Counted from the stretch's first letter, positions 36,322 to 46,971 are shown. The stretch: 64,000 nt of DNA from Pseudomonas sp. B21-040 (GCF_024748695.1 NZ_CP087176.1:5945501-6009500), one strand, 5' to 3'. Numbers and translations: made by a program. Notes: generated by a model from the letters alone, not told the origin.

Positions 36322-37650
36322 TCAGCGCAACATGCCGCTGCCGTAACCCTTCAGGTTGGCTTTCTTCATCAGGGATTCGTACTGGTGCGAAACGAGGTGC
36401 GATTGTACTTGGGACATGAAGTCCATCACAACCACGACGACGATCAGCAACGAGGTCCCGCCAAGGTAGAACGGTACGTTTGCTGCAACCACCAGGAACT
36501 GGGGCAACAGGCACACGGCCGTCATGTAAAGAGCACCGAACATGGTCAAGCGAGTCAGAACGCCATCAATGTAGCGCGCAGACTGCTCACCTGGACGGAT
36601 GCCCGGAATAAAGGCACCGGACTTCTTCAGGTTTTCCGCTACGTCTTTCGGATTGAACATCAACGCCGTATAGAAGAAGCAGAAGAAAATAATCCCTGCA
36701 CTAAACAGCAGAATATTCAACGGCTGACCAGGAGCGATCGACTGCGAGATGTCCTGCAACCAGCCCATACCTTCAGACTGACCGAACCAGGCACCCAACG
36801 AAGCCGGGAACAGCAAAATGCTGCTCGCGAAAATGGCCGGAATAACACCGGCCATGTTCACCTTCAGCGGCAAGTGGCTAGTCTGCGCAGCAAAGACCTT
36901 ACGGCCCTGCTGACGCTTGGCGTAGTGAACAGCAATACGACGCTGACCACGCTCAATGAACACCACGAAACCGATAATCGCTACTGCCAGCAAACCGATG
37001 GCAACCAAGGCGAAGATGTTGATATCGCCCTGACGTGCAGACTCGAAAGACTGCCCGATCGCTCTCGGAAGACCGGCGACGATACCCGAAAAAATCAACA
37101 TCGAGATACCGTTGCCAACACCACGCTCAGTAATCTGCTCACCCAGCCACATCATGAACATCGCACCAGCCACAAAAGTGGATACCGCGACGAAATGGAA
37201 GCCAAAGTCACCAGTGAACGCAACGCCCTGCCCTGCCAGACCAATGGACATGCCAATTGCCTGAACGAGAGCGAGGACGACAGTGCCGTAGCGGGTGTAC
37301 TGGCTGATCTTGCGACGGCCAGCTTCACCTTCCTTCTTCAACTGCTCCAGCTGCGGGCTGACGGCGGTCATCAGCTGCATGATGATCGATGCCGAAATGT
37401 ACGGCATGATCCCCAGTGCAAAGATGCTCATCCGTTCCAGCGCGCCGCCGGAAAACATGTTGAACAAGCTAAGAATGGTCCCCTCATTCTGTCGAAACAG
37501 GTCCGCGAGTCGGTCCGGGTTGATACCTGGAACCGGGATGTGTGCGCCTATTCGGTAGACGATAATCGCCAGGAACAGAAAACGCAGACGAGCCCAGAGT
37601 TCAGACATACCGCCTTTGCCGAGCGCAGAGAGAGCACCTTGCTTAGCCAT
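36322..37650 (-). CDS. secY: Protein translocase subunit SecY
   Basis: A 442-residue channel protein with ten transmembrane helices. Recognisable parts are [20 protein letters not shown] (span 1), [18 protein letters not shown] (span 2), [19 protein letters not shown], and cytosolic loop segments [20 protein letters not shown] and [20 protein letters not shown]. It forms the inner membrane pore with SecE (encoded at 63.1 kb in this window) and SecG. Its start codon directly abuts the rplO stop. Confidence 0.99.
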   Translation of the reverse strand: MAKQGALSALGKGGMSELWARLRFLFLAIIVYRIGAHIPVPGINPDRLADLFRQNEGTILSLFNMFSGGALERMSIFALGIMPYISASIIMQLMTAVSPQLEQLKKEGEAGRRKISQYTRYGTVVLALVQAIGMSIGLAGQGVAFTGDFGFHFVAVSTFVAGAMFMMWLGEQITERGVGNGISMLIFSGIVAGLPRAIGQSFESARQGDINIFALVAIGLLAVAIIGFVVFIERGQRRIAVHYAKRQQGRKVFAAQTSHLPLKVNMAGVIPAIFASSILLFPASLGAWFGQSEGMGWLQDISQSIAPGQPLNILLFSAGIIFFCFFYTALMFNPKDVAENLKKSGAFIPGIRPGEQSARYIDGVLTRLTMFGALYMTAVCLLPQFLVVAANVPFYLGGTSLLIVVVVVMDFMSQVQSHLVSHQYESLMKKANLKGYGSGMLR

Positions 37651-38088
37651 TTATTCCTCGAACTTGCCGCCAGCTGCTTCGATAGCCGCACGCGCACCTT
37701 TGGTGGCGCCGATTCCCTTTCCGATGGTGACAGCGCGAGTAACTTCGCCGGACAGCATGATTTTCACACGCTGTACGTTGACGTTGATCACGTTGGCATC
37801 TTTCAGGGACTGCACGGTGACGATGTCGCCTTCCACTTTAGCCAGCTCGGACAAACGCACTTCTGCGCGATCCATGGCTTTCAGGGAAACGAAACCGAAC
37901 TTCGGCAGGCGACGATGCAGCGGCTGTTGACCGCCTTCAAAGCCTGGAGCAATGGTGCCACCGGAGCGGGAGGACTGACCTTTGTGGCCACGGCCACCGG
38001 TCTTGCCCAAACCACTACCGATACCACGGCCCGGACGATGCTTTTCGCGACGGGAACCCGGCGCTGGACTCAGATCATTGAGTTTCAT
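37651..38088 (-). CDS. rplO: 50S ribosomal protein L15
   Basis: A 145-residue protein ([20 protein letters not shown]) with the glycine-rich [20 protein letters not shown] extension that threads into 23S rRNA, and a globular C-terminal part ending [12 protein letters not shown]. It is 3 bases after rpmD and immediately before secY. Confidence 0.99.
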   Translation of the reverse strand: MKLNDLSPAPGSRREKHRPGRGIGSGLGKTGGRGHKGQSSRSGGTIAPGFEGGQQPLHRRLPKFGFVSLKAMDRAEVRLSELAKVEGDIVTVQSLKDANVINVNVQRVKIMLSGEVTRAVTIGKGIGATKGARAAIEAAGGKFEE

Positions 38089-38091
38089 CGA

Positions 38092-38268
38092 TTAACCCTC
38101 GACACGCAGCATGTAGTAAGCCTTGTTGATCATCCCGCGATTCTCGGGAGTATCCTGGACTTCTACAGTGTGACCGATGCGACGCAGACCAAGACCCTTA
38201 ACGCACAGTTTGTGGTTAGGGATACGGCCGGTCATGCTTTTGATCAGCGTAACTTTAACGGTAGCCAT
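38092..38268 (-). CDS. rpmD: 50S ribosomal protein L30
   Basis: A 58-residue protein: [20 protein letters not shown], then [20 protein letters not shown] and a [13 protein letters not shown] end. This is the complete bacterial L30 fold (short form). It lies 2 bases after the rpsE stop and 3 bases before rplO, as in the standard spc operon. Confidence 0.98.
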
Positions 38269-38270
38269 GA

Positions 38271-38771
38271 TCAGAAGATCTCCTTGACGCTTTTGCCACG
38301 CTTGGCGGCAATGGATTCAGGAGACTGCATAGCTTTCAAACCTTTGAAAGTGGCGTGAACCACGTTTACCGGGTTAGTCGAGCCGTAGCACTTGGCCAGA
38401 ACGTTCTGAACGCCAGCAACTTCGAGGACAGCACGCATAGCGCCGCCAGCGATGATACCGGTACCTTCAGAAGCAGGCTGCATGTACACCTTCGAAGCGC
38501 CGTGACCGGACTTCATTGCGTACTGCAGAGTGGTGCCGTTCAGATCAACTTGGATCATGTTGCGGCGAGCAGCTTCCATTGCCTTCTGGATCGCAGCAGG
38601 CACTTCACGCGACTTGCCACGGCCGAAGCCAACACGCCCTTTACCATCACCAACCACGGTCAACGCGGTGAAAGTGAAGATACGGCCGCCTTTAACGGTT
38701 TTGGCTACGCGGTTAACTTGAACCAGCTTCTCGATGTAGCCTTCGTCGCGCTTTTGGTCGTTATTTGACAT
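38271..38771 (-). CDS. rpsE: 30S ribosomal protein S5
   Basis: A 166-residue protein. The N-terminal double-stranded-RNA-binding-like domain includes [20 protein letters not shown] and [20 protein letters not shown]. The C-terminal domain includes [19 protein letters not shown] and ends in VKEIF. It shapes the mRNA entry channel and decoding accuracy. It lies 3 bases after rplR. Confidence 0.99.
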
Positions 38772-38774
38772 AAC

Positions 38775-39125
38775 TTAGAACTCCAGCCCAGCTTCACGAG
38801 CAGCATCAGCCAGCGCCTTGACGCGACCGTGGTACTTGAAGCCAGAGCGGTCGAAAGCCACCTGCGAGACGCCAGCGGCTTTAGCACGCGTAGCGACCAG
38901 CTGGCCAACCTTAGTGGCCGCGTCGATGTTGCCAGTGGCGCCATCACGCAGTTCTTTATCCAAAGTCGAGGCAGATGCCAGGACTTTGTTGCCGTCGGCC
39001 GAAATGACCTGGGCGTAGATGTGCTGCGACGAGCGGAACACGCAGAGACGCACGACTTCGAGTTCGTGCATTTTCAGGCGTGCTTTGCGAGCGCGACGCA
39101 GTCGAGTAACTTTTTTGTCGGTCAT
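38775..39125 (-). CDS. rplR: 50S ribosomal protein L18
   Basis: A 116-residue 5S rRNA-binding protein with a basic start ([20 protein letters not shown]) and the conserved [17 protein letters not shown] and [20 protein letters not shown] segments. It lies 10 bases after rplF. Confidence 0.99.
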   Translation of the reverse strand: MTDKKVTRLRRARKARLKMHELEVVRLCVFRSSQHIYAQVISADGNKVLASASTLDKELRDGATGNIDAATKVGQLVATRAKAAGVSQVAFDRSGFKYHGRVKALADAAREAGLEF

Positions 39126-39135
39126 TTGCTATGCC

Positions 39136-39669
39136 CTACTTCTTCTTGGCTTCTTTACGACGGACGACTTCGTCCGCGTAGCGCACACCTTTGCCTTTGT
39201 ACGGCTCTGGTGGACGGAAGTCGCGGATCTCGGCGGCCACTTGACCTACCAGCTGCTTATCGATGCCCTTGATCAGGATATCGGTCTGGCTAGGAGTCTC
39301 AGCGGTGATGCCTTCCGGCAGTTCATAATCCACTGGGTGCGAGAAGCCAAGAGCCAGGTTCAGCACTGTGCCTTTTGCTTGCGCTTTGTAACCAACACCG
39401 ACCAGCTGGAGCTTGCGCTCGAAGCCTTGGCTTACGCCTTGGACCATGTTGTTTACCAACGCACGAGTGGTACCAGCCATTGCGCGAGTTTGTTGATCGC
39501 CATTGCGAGCAGCGAAACGCAGCTCACCAGCTTCTTCAACGATCTCAACGGACGAATGGATGTTCAGTTCGAGAGTGCCCTTGGCACCCTTCACCGAAAG
39601 CTGTTGGCCTGCGAATTTGACTTCGACACCGGCTGGCAGCTTAACGGGGTTCTTAGCGACGCGTGACAT
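39136..39669 (-). CDS. rplF: 50S ribosomal protein L6
   Basis: A 177-residue protein made of two similar domains ([20 protein letters not shown]; later [20 protein letters not shown]), ending in the rRNA-binding [20 protein letters not shown]. It lies near the factor-binding site of the large subunit. It is 12 bases after rpsH. Confidence 0.99.
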   Translation of the reverse strand: MSRVAKNPVKLPAGVEVKFAGQQLSVKGAKGTLELNIHSSVEIVEEAGELRFAARNGDQQTRAMAGTTRALVNNMVQGVSQGFERKLQLVGVGYKAQAKGTVLNLALGFSHPVDYELPEGITAETPSQTDILIKGIDKQLVGQVAAEIRDFRPPEPYKGKGVRYADEVVRRKEAKKK

Positions 39670-39681
39670 GCTTATCCCCCC

Positions 39682-40074
39682 TTAGAACACAGTGCAAAGA
39701 ACTTCGCCGCCGACACCGGCAGCGCGCGCAGCACGATCCGTCATCACACCTTTGTTGGTGGAGACGATAGACACACCGAGACCGCCACGAACTTTTGGCA
39801 GATCATCGACGGACTTGTACTGACGCAGGCCTGGACGGCTAACGCGCTTCACTTCCTCGATGACCGGACGGCCTTCGAAGTACTTCAGCTCGATGGACAG
39901 CAGTGGTTTGATTTCGCTGCTGATCTGATAACCCGCAATGTAACCTTCGTCCTTCAGGACTTTGGCAACAGCTACCTTCAAAGTAGAAGATGGCATGCTT
40001 ACGACGGACTTTTCAGCCATCTGGGCATTACGGATTCGAGTTAGCATGTCCGCTAACGGGTCCTGCATACTCAT
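39682..40074 (-). CDS. rpsH: 30S ribosomal protein S8
   Basis: A 130-residue primary binder of 16S rRNA ([20 protein letters not shown]), with the C-terminal [20 protein letters not shown] that is typical. In E. coli S8 represses the spc operon. Unlike the tightly packed genes around it, rpsH is preceded by a 209-base gap holding a hairpin, a promoter and an attenuator-like stem. Confidence 0.99.
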   Translation of the reverse strand: MSMQDPLADMLTRIRNAQMAEKSVVSMPSSTLKVAVAKVLKDEGYIAGYQISSEIKPLLSIELKYFEGRPVIEEVKRVSRPGLRQYKSVDDLPKVRGGLGVSIVSTNKGVMTDRAARAAGVGGEVLCTVF

Positions 40075-40094
40075 GGGCTAGACGCTCCTAATAC

Positions 40095-40116
40095 AAAAAA
40101 ATTAGCCTTGCGGCTA
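40095..40116 (-). terminator. Attenuator-like hairpin in the rpsH leader
   Basis: Minus strand tagcc (40116-40112) pairs with ggcta (40107-40103) around the tetraloop gcaa, followed by seven U residues (40101-40095 region). It lies 20 bases before the rpsH start codon, downstream of the predicted promoter. The five-pair stem is short, so termination strength is uncertain. Confidence 0.5.
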
Positions 40117-40172
40117 CTACGTGTCGCCGAGCTCATCCATGCGGAAAAAGCACGGGCTCAGGCGAGCCGGGT

Positions 40173-40201
40173 ATTCTAGACACACCCCACAAATGAATCA
40201 A
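40173..40201 (-). promoter_or_regulatory. Internal sigma-70 promoter upstream of rpsH
   Basis: Minus strand ttgatt (40201-40196) and tagaat (40178-40173) with a 17-base spacer, close to consensus. The -35 box is inside the 3' arm of the hairpin at 40194-40223. It would drive rpsH through rpmJ separately from rpsJ-rpsN. Confidence 0.7.
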
Positions 40202-40223
40202 GCCCCAAAAGGGGCTTGATTCA
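40194..40223 (-). terminator. 13-bp perfect hairpin after rpsN
   Basis: tgaatcaagcccc (40194-40206) is the exact reverse complement of ggggcttgattca (40211-40223), with an AAAA/UUUU loop. It has no long U tract on the minus strand, so it could be a partial terminator or a processing and stabilising element. Confidence 0.65.
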
Positions 40224-40283
40224 AGTTCAAGGTCACCGGCGGTCAGGATCTTGCGAACCCGAACACCGAGACTTTGATAGTGC

Positions 40284-40589
40284 TTACCAGCTGGCTTTAA
40301 CCAGACCAGGTACGTCACCACGCATTGCAGCTTCACGCAGTTTGTTACGGCCGAGGCCGAACTTGCGGTAAACGCCGTGTGGACGACCGGTCAGGCGGCA
40401 GCGGTTACGCATGCGCGAGGCGCTTGCGTCACGTGGCTGCTTCTGCAGAGCTACTGTAGCTTCCCAGCGTGCTTCTGGACTTGCGTTCAGATCAACGATG
40501 ATAGCTTTCAGTGCTGCACGCTTTTTGGCGTACTTGGCAACCGTGAGCTGACGCTTCAGCTCGCGGTTTTTCATGCTCATCTTGGCCAT
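40284..40589 (-). CDS. rpsN: 30S ribosomal protein S14 (zinc-free)
   Basis: A 101-residue protein from ATG 40587-40589 ([20 protein letters not shown]) ending [11 protein letters not shown]. It has a single Cys and no CxxC pairs, so it is the longer zinc-independent S14. A frame 22 codons longer upstream overlaps the end of rplE and is not S14-like. It lies 13 bases after rplE. Confidence 0.98.
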   Translation of the reverse strand: MAKMSMKNRELKRQLTVAKYAKKRAALKAIIVDLNASPEARWEATVALQKQPRDASASRMRNRCRLTGRPHGVYRKFGLGRNKLREAAMRGDVPGLVKASW

Positions 40590-40602
40590 TTTCCTACTCC
40601 AA

Positions 40603-41142
40603 TCAGTTGCGGAACGGGAATTTGAAAGCACGCAACAGGGCGCGACCTTCATCATCGTTCTTGGCAGTGGTGGTCAGGGTAATGTCCAGACCGCGGAGAG
40701 CATCGATCTTGTCGTAGTCGATTTCCGGGAAGATGATCTGCTCTTTAACGCCCATGCTGTAGTTACCACGACCATCGAAGGACTTGGCATTCAGGCCGCG
40801 GAAGTCGCGAACCCGAGGCAGGGAGATCGACAGCAGACGATCCAGGAACTCGTACATACGCTCACGGCGCAGGGTCACTTTGACGCCGATCGGCCAACCT
40901 TCACGGACTTTAAAGCCAGCGATGGATTTCCGAGCGTAGGTCACAACGACTTTCTGGCCGGTGATCTTTTCCAGGTCGGCAACAGCGTGCTCGATGACTT
41001 TTTTGTCACCGACCGCTTCGCCCAGACCCATGTTCAGGGTGATTTTTGTAACGCGTGGAACTTCCATCACGTTCGAAAGCTTAAGTTCTTCCTTAAGTTT
41101 CGGTGCGATTTCCTTCCAGTAAATCTCTTTTAGTCGTGCCAT
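40603..41142 (-). CDS. rplE: 50S ribosomal protein L5
   Basis: A 179-residue 5S rRNA-binding protein ([20 protein letters not shown]) with [40 protein letters not shown] and the late [20 protein letters not shown]. It contacts P-site tRNA. In E. coli the S8 repressor site lies at its start; I did not model that here. It follows rplX by 20 bases. Confidence 0.99.
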   Translation of the reverse strand: MARLKEIYWKEIAPKLKEELKLSNVMEVPRVTKITLNMGLGEAVGDKKVIEHAVADLEKITGQKVVVTYARKSIAGFKVREGWPIGVKVTLRRERMYEFLDRLLSISLPRVRDFRGLNAKSFDGRGNYSMGVKEQIIFPEIDYDKIDALRGLDITLTTTAKNDDEGRALLRAFKFPFRN

Positions 41143-41162
41143 GGTCTTCTACCTAGCAGTGT

Positions 41163-41477
41163 TCAAGCATCAACCGCTTTTTGGGTCGACTTGAAGACAC
41201 GAATTTTCTTGCCGTCTTCTACTTTGAAACCAACGCGGTCAGCCTTGTTGGTTTCGCCGTTGAAAATGGCGACGTTAGAAGCGTCCAGTGGAGCTTCTTT
41301 TTCGACGATACCGCCTTGTACGCCCGACATCGGGTTAGGCTTGGTATGACGCTTAACCAGGTTCAGACCGCCAATAACCAGACGGTTATTAGCGAGAACC
41401 TTAAGCACCTTACCGCGCTTCCCTTTGTCTTTGCCGGCGATCACGATGATCTCGTCGTCACGACGAATCTTTTGCAT
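41163..41477 (-). CDS. rplX: 50S ribosomal protein L24
   Basis: A 104-residue assembly-initiator protein with a KOW motif ([20 protein letters not shown], then [17 protein letters not shown]) and [20 protein letters not shown]. It follows rplN by 11 bases. Confidence 0.99.
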   Translation of the reverse strand: MQKIRRDDEIIVIAGKDKGKRGKVLKVLANNRLVIGGLNLVKRHTKPNPMSGVQGGIVEKEAPLDASNVAIFNGETNKADRVGFKVEDGKKIRVFKSTQKAVDA

Positions 41478-41488
41478 GTCGGATCTCC

Positions 41489-41857
41489 TTACAGCACTTC
41501 TGGGGCGAGCGAGACGATCTTCATGAACTTCTCAGTACGAAGTTCACGGGTCACTGGCCCAAAGATACGGGTGCCGATCGGCTCTTGCTTGTTGTTCAGA
41601 AGAACAGCAGCGTTGCCATCAAAGCGGATAATGGAGCCATCAGCACGACGTACGCCGTGACGAGTGCGGACTACAACAGCAGTCATCACTTGGCCTTTTT
41701 TCACTTTACCGCGAGGAATTGCTTCCTTCACGGTAACTTTGATGATGTCACCGATACCAGCGTAACGACGATGGGAGCCACCCAGCACCTTGATGCACAT
41801 AACACGGCGAGCGCCGCTGTTATCGGCCACATCGAGCATGGATTGAGTCTGAATCAT
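41489..41857 (-). CDS. rplN: 50S ribosomal protein L14
   Basis: A 122-residue protein ([20 protein letters not shown]) with [20 protein letters not shown] and [20 protein letters not shown]. It forms an intersubunit bridge and binds the silencing factor RsfS in other bacteria. It follows rpsQ by 23 bases. Confidence 0.99.
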   Translation of the reverse strand: MIQTQSMLDVADNSGARRVMCIKVLGGSHRRYAGIGDIIKVTVKEAIPRGKVKKGQVMTAVVVRTRHGVRRADGSIIRFDGNAAVLLNNKQEPIGTRIFGPVTRELRTEKFMKIVSLAPEVL

Positions 41858-41880
41858 ATAATTTCTCCGACCCCTAGTCC

Positions 41881-42147
41881 TTAGACTTCCACAGCGCGTT
41901 CGAGAACATCAACCAGCGCCCAAGACTTGGTCTTGGCCAAAGGACGAGTTTCACGAATAGTGACTTTGTCGCCGATGTGGCACTGATTGGTTTCGTCGTG
42001 CGCGTGCAGCTTAGTCGAACGCTTAACGTATTTACCGTAGATCGGGTGCTTAACGCGACGCTCGATCAGTACGGTGATGGTTTTGTCCATCTTGTCGCTG
42101 ACAACACGGCCAGTCAGCGTACGGACAGTTTTTTCGGCTTCAGCCAT
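41881..42147 (-). CDS. rpsQ: 30S ribosomal protein S17
   Basis: An 88-residue OB-fold protein ([20 protein letters not shown]) with [20 protein letters not shown] and [20 protein letters not shown]. It binds 16S rRNA early in assembly. It lies 2 bases after rpmC. Confidence 0.99.
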   Translation of the reverse strand: MAEAEKTVRTLTGRVVSDKMDKTITVLIERRVKHPIYGKYVKRSTKLHAHDETNQCHIGDKVTIRETRPLAKTKSWALVDVLERAVEV

Positions 42148-42149
42148 GA

Positions 42150-42341
42150 TTACTTACCTGCCTGCTGGTTGAGCACAGTCTTCACGCGAGCGATGTCACG
42201 CTTAACTTGCGAGAGCAGATGAGACTGCCCCAACTGGCCAGTTGCTTTCTGCATACGCAGATTGAACTGGTCGCGCAGCAAGCCGAGCAGTTGCTCGTTC
42301 AGCTGCTGTGCGGATTTTTCACGAAGTTCATTCGCTTTCAT
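42150..42341 (-). CDS. rpmC: 50S ribosomal protein L29
   Basis: A 63-residue helical hairpin protein ([20 protein letters not shown] ... [18 protein letters not shown]) near the peptide exit tunnel. ATG 42339-42341 shares one base with the rplP stop (TGATG), so the two are coupled; a GTG just upstream is inside rplP and less likely. Confidence 0.98.
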
Positions 42342-42754
42342 CACATCACCGTCCGTTTAACAAAGGCGGTGGCGAGCGGCAGCTTTGCAGCAGCCAGGGC
42401 AAAAGCCTCACGCGCCAGCTCTTCAGAAACACCCTCGATTTCATACAGGACTTTGCCTGGCTGAATCTGGGCAACCCAGTACTCCACACTACCCTTACCT
42501 TTACCCATCCGAACTTCGAGGGGCTTTTTGGAAATAGGCTTGTCCGGGAATACACGGATCCAGATCTTGCCGCCACGTTTAACGTGACGGGTCAGAGCAC
42601 GACGCGCTGACTCAATCTGACGAGCGGTGAGACGACCACGAGCTACAGACTTCAGCGCATATTCGCCGAAGCTGACTTTGCTACCGCGCTGAGCCAGACC
42701 ACGGTTGTGGCCTGTCATCTGCTTGCGGAACTTCGTACGCTTTGGTTGCAACAT
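42341..42754 (-). CDS. rplP: 50S ribosomal protein L16
   Basis: A 137-residue protein ([20 protein letters not shown]) with [20 protein letters not shown] and [20 protein letters not shown]. Arg in [13 protein letters not shown] is the site of known arginine hydroxylation in other bacteria. It contacts A-site tRNA. It follows rpsC by 12 bases. Confidence 0.99.
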
Positions 42755-42766
42755 TTGGCGTACCCC

Positions 42767-43453
42767 TTACTTAGCAGCTTTTTTACGAGGCGCTGGTGCT
42801 TGTGGTTTCAGTTCTTCTTGGCGACCACCAATTACTTCGCCTTTGAAGATCCAAACCTTTACACCGATCACACCGTAAGTGGTGTGAGCTTCGTAGTTGG
42901 CATAGTCGATGTCGGCACGCAGGGTGTGCAGTGGCACACGACCTTCGCGATACCATTCAGTACGTGCGATTTCAGCACCGCCGAGACGACCGCTCACTTG
43001 GATTTTGATGCCTTTGGCACCAATGCGCATGGCGTTCTGAACAGCGCGCTTCATAGCGCGACGGAACATTACGCGACGCTCCAGCTGCTGAGCTACGCTC
43101 TGCGCAACCAGCATACCGTCGAGCTCCGGCTTGCGGATCTCTTCGATATTGATGTGCACAGGCACACCCATTTGCTTGGTCAGGTCCTGACGCAGTTTCT
43201 CAACATCTTCACCTTTCTTCCCGATAACAATACCTGGACGAGCGGTGTGGATGGTGATACGTGCAGTCTGAGCCGGACGATGGATATCGATACGGCTTAC
43301 GGACGCGCTTTTTAGTTTGTCTTGGAGATACTCACGCACCTTCAGATCAGCGAACAAATAGTCCGCATAAGTCCGACCGTCTGCGTACCAGACGGAGGTG
43401 TGCTCCTTGACGATTCCCAGGCGAATGCCAATGGGATGTACTTTCTGACCCAT
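42767..43453 (-). CDS. rpsC: 30S ribosomal protein S3
   Basis: A 228-residue protein. Start ATG 43451-43453 ([20 protein letters not shown]) is family-standard; the frame is open 28 codons further into rplV. A KH domain follows ([20 protein letters not shown]), then the C-terminal part with [20 protein letters not shown] and a Lys/Pro/Ala tail. It shapes the mRNA entry tunnel. Confidence 0.99.
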
Positions 43454-43466
43454 CTCTTCGACTCCG

Positions 43467-43799
43467 TTACTTGTCAGCAACCTTGACAGTGATATGGCAA
43501 GACCGCTTGACGATGCGATCAGCACGGCCTTTGGCACGCGGCATGATGCGCTTCAGCGAACGCCCTTCGTTGACGAAAACGGTGCTGACTTTAAGGTCAT
43601 CAACGTCTGCGCCTTCGTTATGCTCGGCGTTGGCTACGGCCGACTCCAGCACTTTCTTCATGATCTCGGCGGCTTTCTTACTGCTGAAAGCCAACAAGTT
43701 GAGCGCTTCGCCCACCTTCTTCCCGCGGATCTGGTCGGCGACCAAGCGGGCTTTCTGGGCGGAGATTCGAGCGCCCGACAACTTAGCGGCTACTTCCAT
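43467..43799 (-). CDS. rplV: 50S ribosomal protein L22
   Basis: A 110-residue protein ([20 protein letters not shown]) with the exit-tunnel beta hairpin [20 protein letters not shown], the loop where macrolide resistance changes occur in other species; it appears wild type. It follows rpsS by 11 bases. Confidence 0.99.
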
Positions 43800-43810
43800 T
43801 TCCTAACCCC

Positions 43811-44086
43811 TTAACGCTTGGCTTTCTTGTCTGCCACGTGCCCACGATAAGTGCGGGTACCGGCGAACTCGCCCAGTTTGTGGCCGACCATGTCTTCGTT
43901 AACGAGAACTGGGACGTGTTGACGACCGTTGTGTACTGCGATGGTCAAACCGACCATTTGTGGCAGGATCATCGAACGACGCGACCAGGTTTTCACCGGT
44001 TTGCGATCATTCTTTTCCGCCGCCACTTCGATCTTCTTCAGTAGGTGAAGATCGATAAAAGGACCTTTTTTCAGAGAACGTGGCAC
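43811..44086 (-). CDS. rpsS: 30S ribosomal protein S19
   Basis: A 91-residue head protein ([20 protein letters not shown]) with [20 protein letters not shown] and [20 protein letters not shown]. It pairs with S13 near the A site. It follows rplB by 16 bases. Confidence 0.99.
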   Translation of the reverse strand: MPRSLKKGPFIDLHLLKKIEVAAEKNDRKPVKTWSRRSMILPQMVGLTIAVHNGRQHVPVLVNEDMVGHKLGEFAGTRTYRGHVADKKAKR

Positions 44087-44102
44087 TGTCGTATCCCTCT
44101 AT

Positions 44103-44927
44103 TTACTTGCGACGACGGACGATCATTTTGTCGGTACGCTTATTACCACGAGTCTTCGCGCCCTTAGTCGGGAAGCCCCATGGCGATACCGGATGACGAC
44201 CACCAGAGGTACGACCTTCACCACCACCATGTGGGTGGTCAACCGGGTTCATGGCAACACCACGAACGGTTGGGCGAACGCCACGCCAGCGTTTGGCACC
44301 AGCTTTACCCAGCGAACGCAGGCTGTGCTCGGAGTTCGAGACTTCACCCAGGGTCGCGCGGCATTCAGCCAGCACTTTACGCATCTCACCAGAACGCAGA
44401 CGCAGGGTCACGTAGACACCTTCACGAGCGATCAGCTGAGCCGAAGCACCAGCGGAACGAGCGATTTGGGCGCCTTTACCTGGCTTCAATTCGATGCCGT
44501 GTACGGTGCTACCAACTGGAATGTTACGCAGTTGCAGAGCGTTGCCCGGCTTGATCGGTGCCAGAGCACCTGCGATCAGCTGGTCACCAGCACTCACGCC
44601 TTTAGGGGCGATGATGTAGCGACGCTCGCCATCTGCGTACAGCAGCAGAGCGATGTGAGCAGTACGGTTTGGATCGTATTCAATACGCTCGACAGTGGCA
44701 GAGATGCCATCTTTGTCGTTGCGACGGAAATCGACCAGACGATAATGCTGCTTATGGCCACCACCGATGTGACGAGTGGTAATACGACCATTGTTGTTAC
44801 GACCACCAGTCTTCGATTTTTTCTCGAGCAGCGGTGCGTGAGGAGCGCCTTTATGCAGCTCCTGGTTGACCACCTTGACCACAAAACGGCGGCCAGGGGA
44901 AGTCGGTTTGCATTTAACGATTGCCAT
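44103..44927 (-). CDS. rplB: 50S ribosomal protein L2
   Basis: A 274-residue core protein ([20 protein letters not shown]) with an OB fold, an SH3-like domain and the catalytic-centre loop [20 protein letters not shown], whose His is important near the peptidyl transferase centre. It follows rplW by 14 bases. Confidence 0.99.
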   Translation of the reverse strand: MAIVKCKPTSPGRRFVVKVVNQELHKGAPHAPLLEKKSKTGGRNNNGRITTRHIGGGHKQHYRLVDFRRNDKDGISATVERIEYDPNRTAHIALLLYADGERRYIIAPKGVSAGDQLIAGALAPIKPGNALQLRNIPVGSTVHGIELKPGKGAQIARSAGASAQLIAREGVYVTLRLRSGEMRKVLAECRATLGEVSNSEHSLRSLGKAGAKRWRGVRPTVRGVAMNPVDHPHGGGEGRTSGGRHPVSPWGFPTKGAKTRGNKRTDKMIVRRRK

Positions 44928-44941
44928 GATGCACCCCTTCC

Positions 44942-45241
44942 TTACTCAGCACTGCTGCTGAAATCGAGATCTTGGCCTGGCTGAAGGGAGATAACTGCCT
45001 TCTTCCAGTCATTACGCTTGCCCAGACCGCGAGCAGTGCGCTTGCTCTTACCCAGAACATTCAGGGTAGTAACACGCTCTACTTTCACGCTGAACAGGCT
45101 TTCGACGGCCTTCTTGATTTCCAGCTTGGTTGCGTCAGTTGCAACCTTGAAAACGAACTGGCCCTTCTTGTCAGCCAGAACCGTAGCCTTCTCGGAAACG
45201 TGCGGGCCAAGCAGAACTTTAAATACGCGTTCCTGGTTCAT
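44942..45241 (-). CDS. rplW: 50S ribosomal protein L23
   Basis: A 99-residue protein at the tunnel exit ([20 protein letters not shown]) with [20 protein letters not shown] and [20 protein letters not shown]. It is the docking site for trigger factor and SRP. It overlaps the end of rplD by 4 bases (ATGA). Confidence 0.99.
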
Positions 45242-45840
45242 CCCAGCAGCTCCTCGAATTTCTTCACGGCCGACACGGTGATCAACACCTTGTCGTATGC
45301 GATCAGACTAACTGGATCGGAACCTTGCACGTCACGGACATCAACGTGTGGCAGGTTACGAGCAGCCAGGTACAGGTTCTGATCAACGACTTCAGACACG
45401 ATCAAGACGTCAGTCAAGCCCATGCCGGTCAGTTTGTTCAGCAGATCTTTGGTCTTCGGTGCATCAACAGCGAAGTCCTGAACCACTACCAGACGATCAG
45501 TACGCACCAGCTCAGCAAGGATGGAACGCATTGCTGCGCGATACATCTTCTTGTTCAGCTTCTGGGTGTGATCCTGAGGACGAGCTGCGAAAGTGGTACC
45601 GCCGCCACGCCAGATTGGGCTACGGATAGTACCGGCACGAGCACGGCCAGTACCTTTCTGACGCCATGGGCGCTTACCGCCACCACGAACGTCGGAACGG
45701 GTCTTTTGCTGCTTGGAACCCTGACGACCGCCAGCCATGTAGGCCACGACTGCCTGGTGAACCAGCGTCTCGTTGAATTCGCCGCCAAATGTCAGTTCGG
45801 AAACTTCGATCGCTTGAGCGTCATTTACATTTAATTGCAT
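45238..45840 (-). CDS. rplD: 50S ribosomal protein L4
   Basis: A 200-residue protein ([20 protein letters not shown]) with the tunnel loop [20 protein letters not shown] and [20 protein letters not shown]. In E. coli L4 also represses the S10 operon, but the leader upstream of rpsJ looks too short here for that mechanism. It follows rplC by 12 bases. Confidence 0.99.
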
Positions 45841-45852
45841 GTCAGCTTCCCC

Positions 45853-46488
45853 TTAACCGCGAGCCTTGGCTGCTGGACGTACAACCAAGTTGCCGCCAGT
45901 AGCGCCAGGAACAGCGCCCTTGACCAACAACAGATTGCGTTCAGCGTCCACGCGCACTACTTCGAGGGACTGCACGGTCACGCGCTCAGCGCCCATATGA
46001 CCGGACATTTTTTTGCCCTTGAATACACGACCAGGAGTCTGGCACTGGCCGATAGAGCCTGGAACGCGGTGGGACACGGAGTTACCGTGGGTATTATCTT
46101 GCCCGCGGAAGTTCCAACGCTTGATCGTACCCTGGAAGCCTTTACCTTTGGACTGACCGGTTACATCAACCAGTTGACCAGCAGCGAAGATTTCAGCGTT
46201 GATCAGATCGCCGGCCTGGTACTCGCCTTCTTCAAGGCGGAATTCCATTACGGTACGACCAGCGGCAACGTTCGCCTTAGCGAAGTGGCCAGCTTGAGCA
46301 GCTGTAACACGCGAAGCACGACGTTCACCGACAGTGACTTGCACTGCACGATAGCCATCGGTTTCTTCAGTTTTGAACTGGGTGACGCGATTCGGTTCGA
46401 TCTCAATGACCGTGACCGGAATGGAGACACCTTCTTCGGTGAAAATACGGGTCATACCGCATTTACGACCGACTACACCAATAGTCAT
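45853..46488 (-). CDS. rplC: 50S ribosomal protein L3
   Basis: A 211-residue protein from ATG 46486-46488 ([20 protein letters not shown]); the frame is open 11 codons further without family support. The central extension [20 protein letters not shown] reaches the peptidyl transferase centre, and [20 protein letters not shown] carries the glutamine methylated in E. coli. It starts 80 bases after the rpsJ stop. Confidence 0.99.
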   Translation of the reverse strand: MTIGVVGRKCGMTRIFTEEGVSIPVTVIEIEPNRVTQFKTEETDGYRAVQVTVGERRASRVTAAQAGHFAKANVAAGRTVMEFRLEEGEYQAGDLINAEIFAAGQLVDVTGQSKGKGFQGTIKRWNFRGQDNTHGNSVSHRVPGSIGQCQTPGRVFKGKKMSGHMGAERVTVQSLEVVRVDAERNLLLVKGAVPGATGGNLVVRPAAKARG

Positions 46489-46568
46489 GTTGTAAACCTC
46501 ATGAGTGTACGGGGCTTTCACCCGCTATGGCCGCCCATTTCAGAGCGTTACACGACTAAGACCGAGTC

Positions 46569-46880
46569 TTAGCCGAGGCTGATCTGCACTTCCACACCGG
46601 CCGCAAGATCAAGCTTCATAAGAGCATCAACGGTTTTATCCGTTGGCTGGACGATGTCCAGTACGCGCTTATGAGTACGGATCTCGTACTGGTCACGCGC
46701 GTCTTTGTTGACGTGCGGGGAGACCAGAACGGTGAACCGCTCTTTACGGGTAGGCAGTGGAATTGGACCACGCACTTGAGCACCAGTACGTTTCGCGGTT
46801 TCCACGATTTCCTGGGTGGATTGGTCGATCAGGCGATGGTCAAAAGCCTTCAACCTGATACGGATTTGCTGATTTTGCAT
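46569..46880 (-). CDS. rpsJ: 30S ribosomal protein S10 (NusE)
   Basis: A 103-residue protein ([20 protein letters not shown]) with [20 protein letters not shown] and the [20 protein letters not shown] end. Besides its place in the 30S head it acts as NusE and binds NusG, which is encoded at 62.5 kb. It is the first gene of the S10 operon and follows a near-perfect promoter. Confidence 0.99.
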
Positions 46881-46942
46881 TGGATTTCAGACTCCGGCTG
46901 CTATTCCCACCGAGCGCAATACGCCCGTTAAAAGGAGGCGCA

Positions 46943-46971
46943 ATTCTATAGACGCCCCAGATAGGTGTCAA
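46943..46971 (-). promoter_or_regulatory. Sigma-70 promoter of the S10 operon
   Basis: Minus strand ttgaca (46971-46966) and tagaat (46948-46943) with a 17-base spacer. The -35 is full consensus and the -10 has one mismatch. The start site should lie near 46936, giving a leader of about 56 bases. It begins just after the tufA terminator. Confidence 0.85.

Noticed and set aside
36184..38358. A 724-codon plus-strand open frame across rpmJ, secY, rplO and rpmD.
   Set aside because: It is antisense to four certain genes and arises from the same codon bias.
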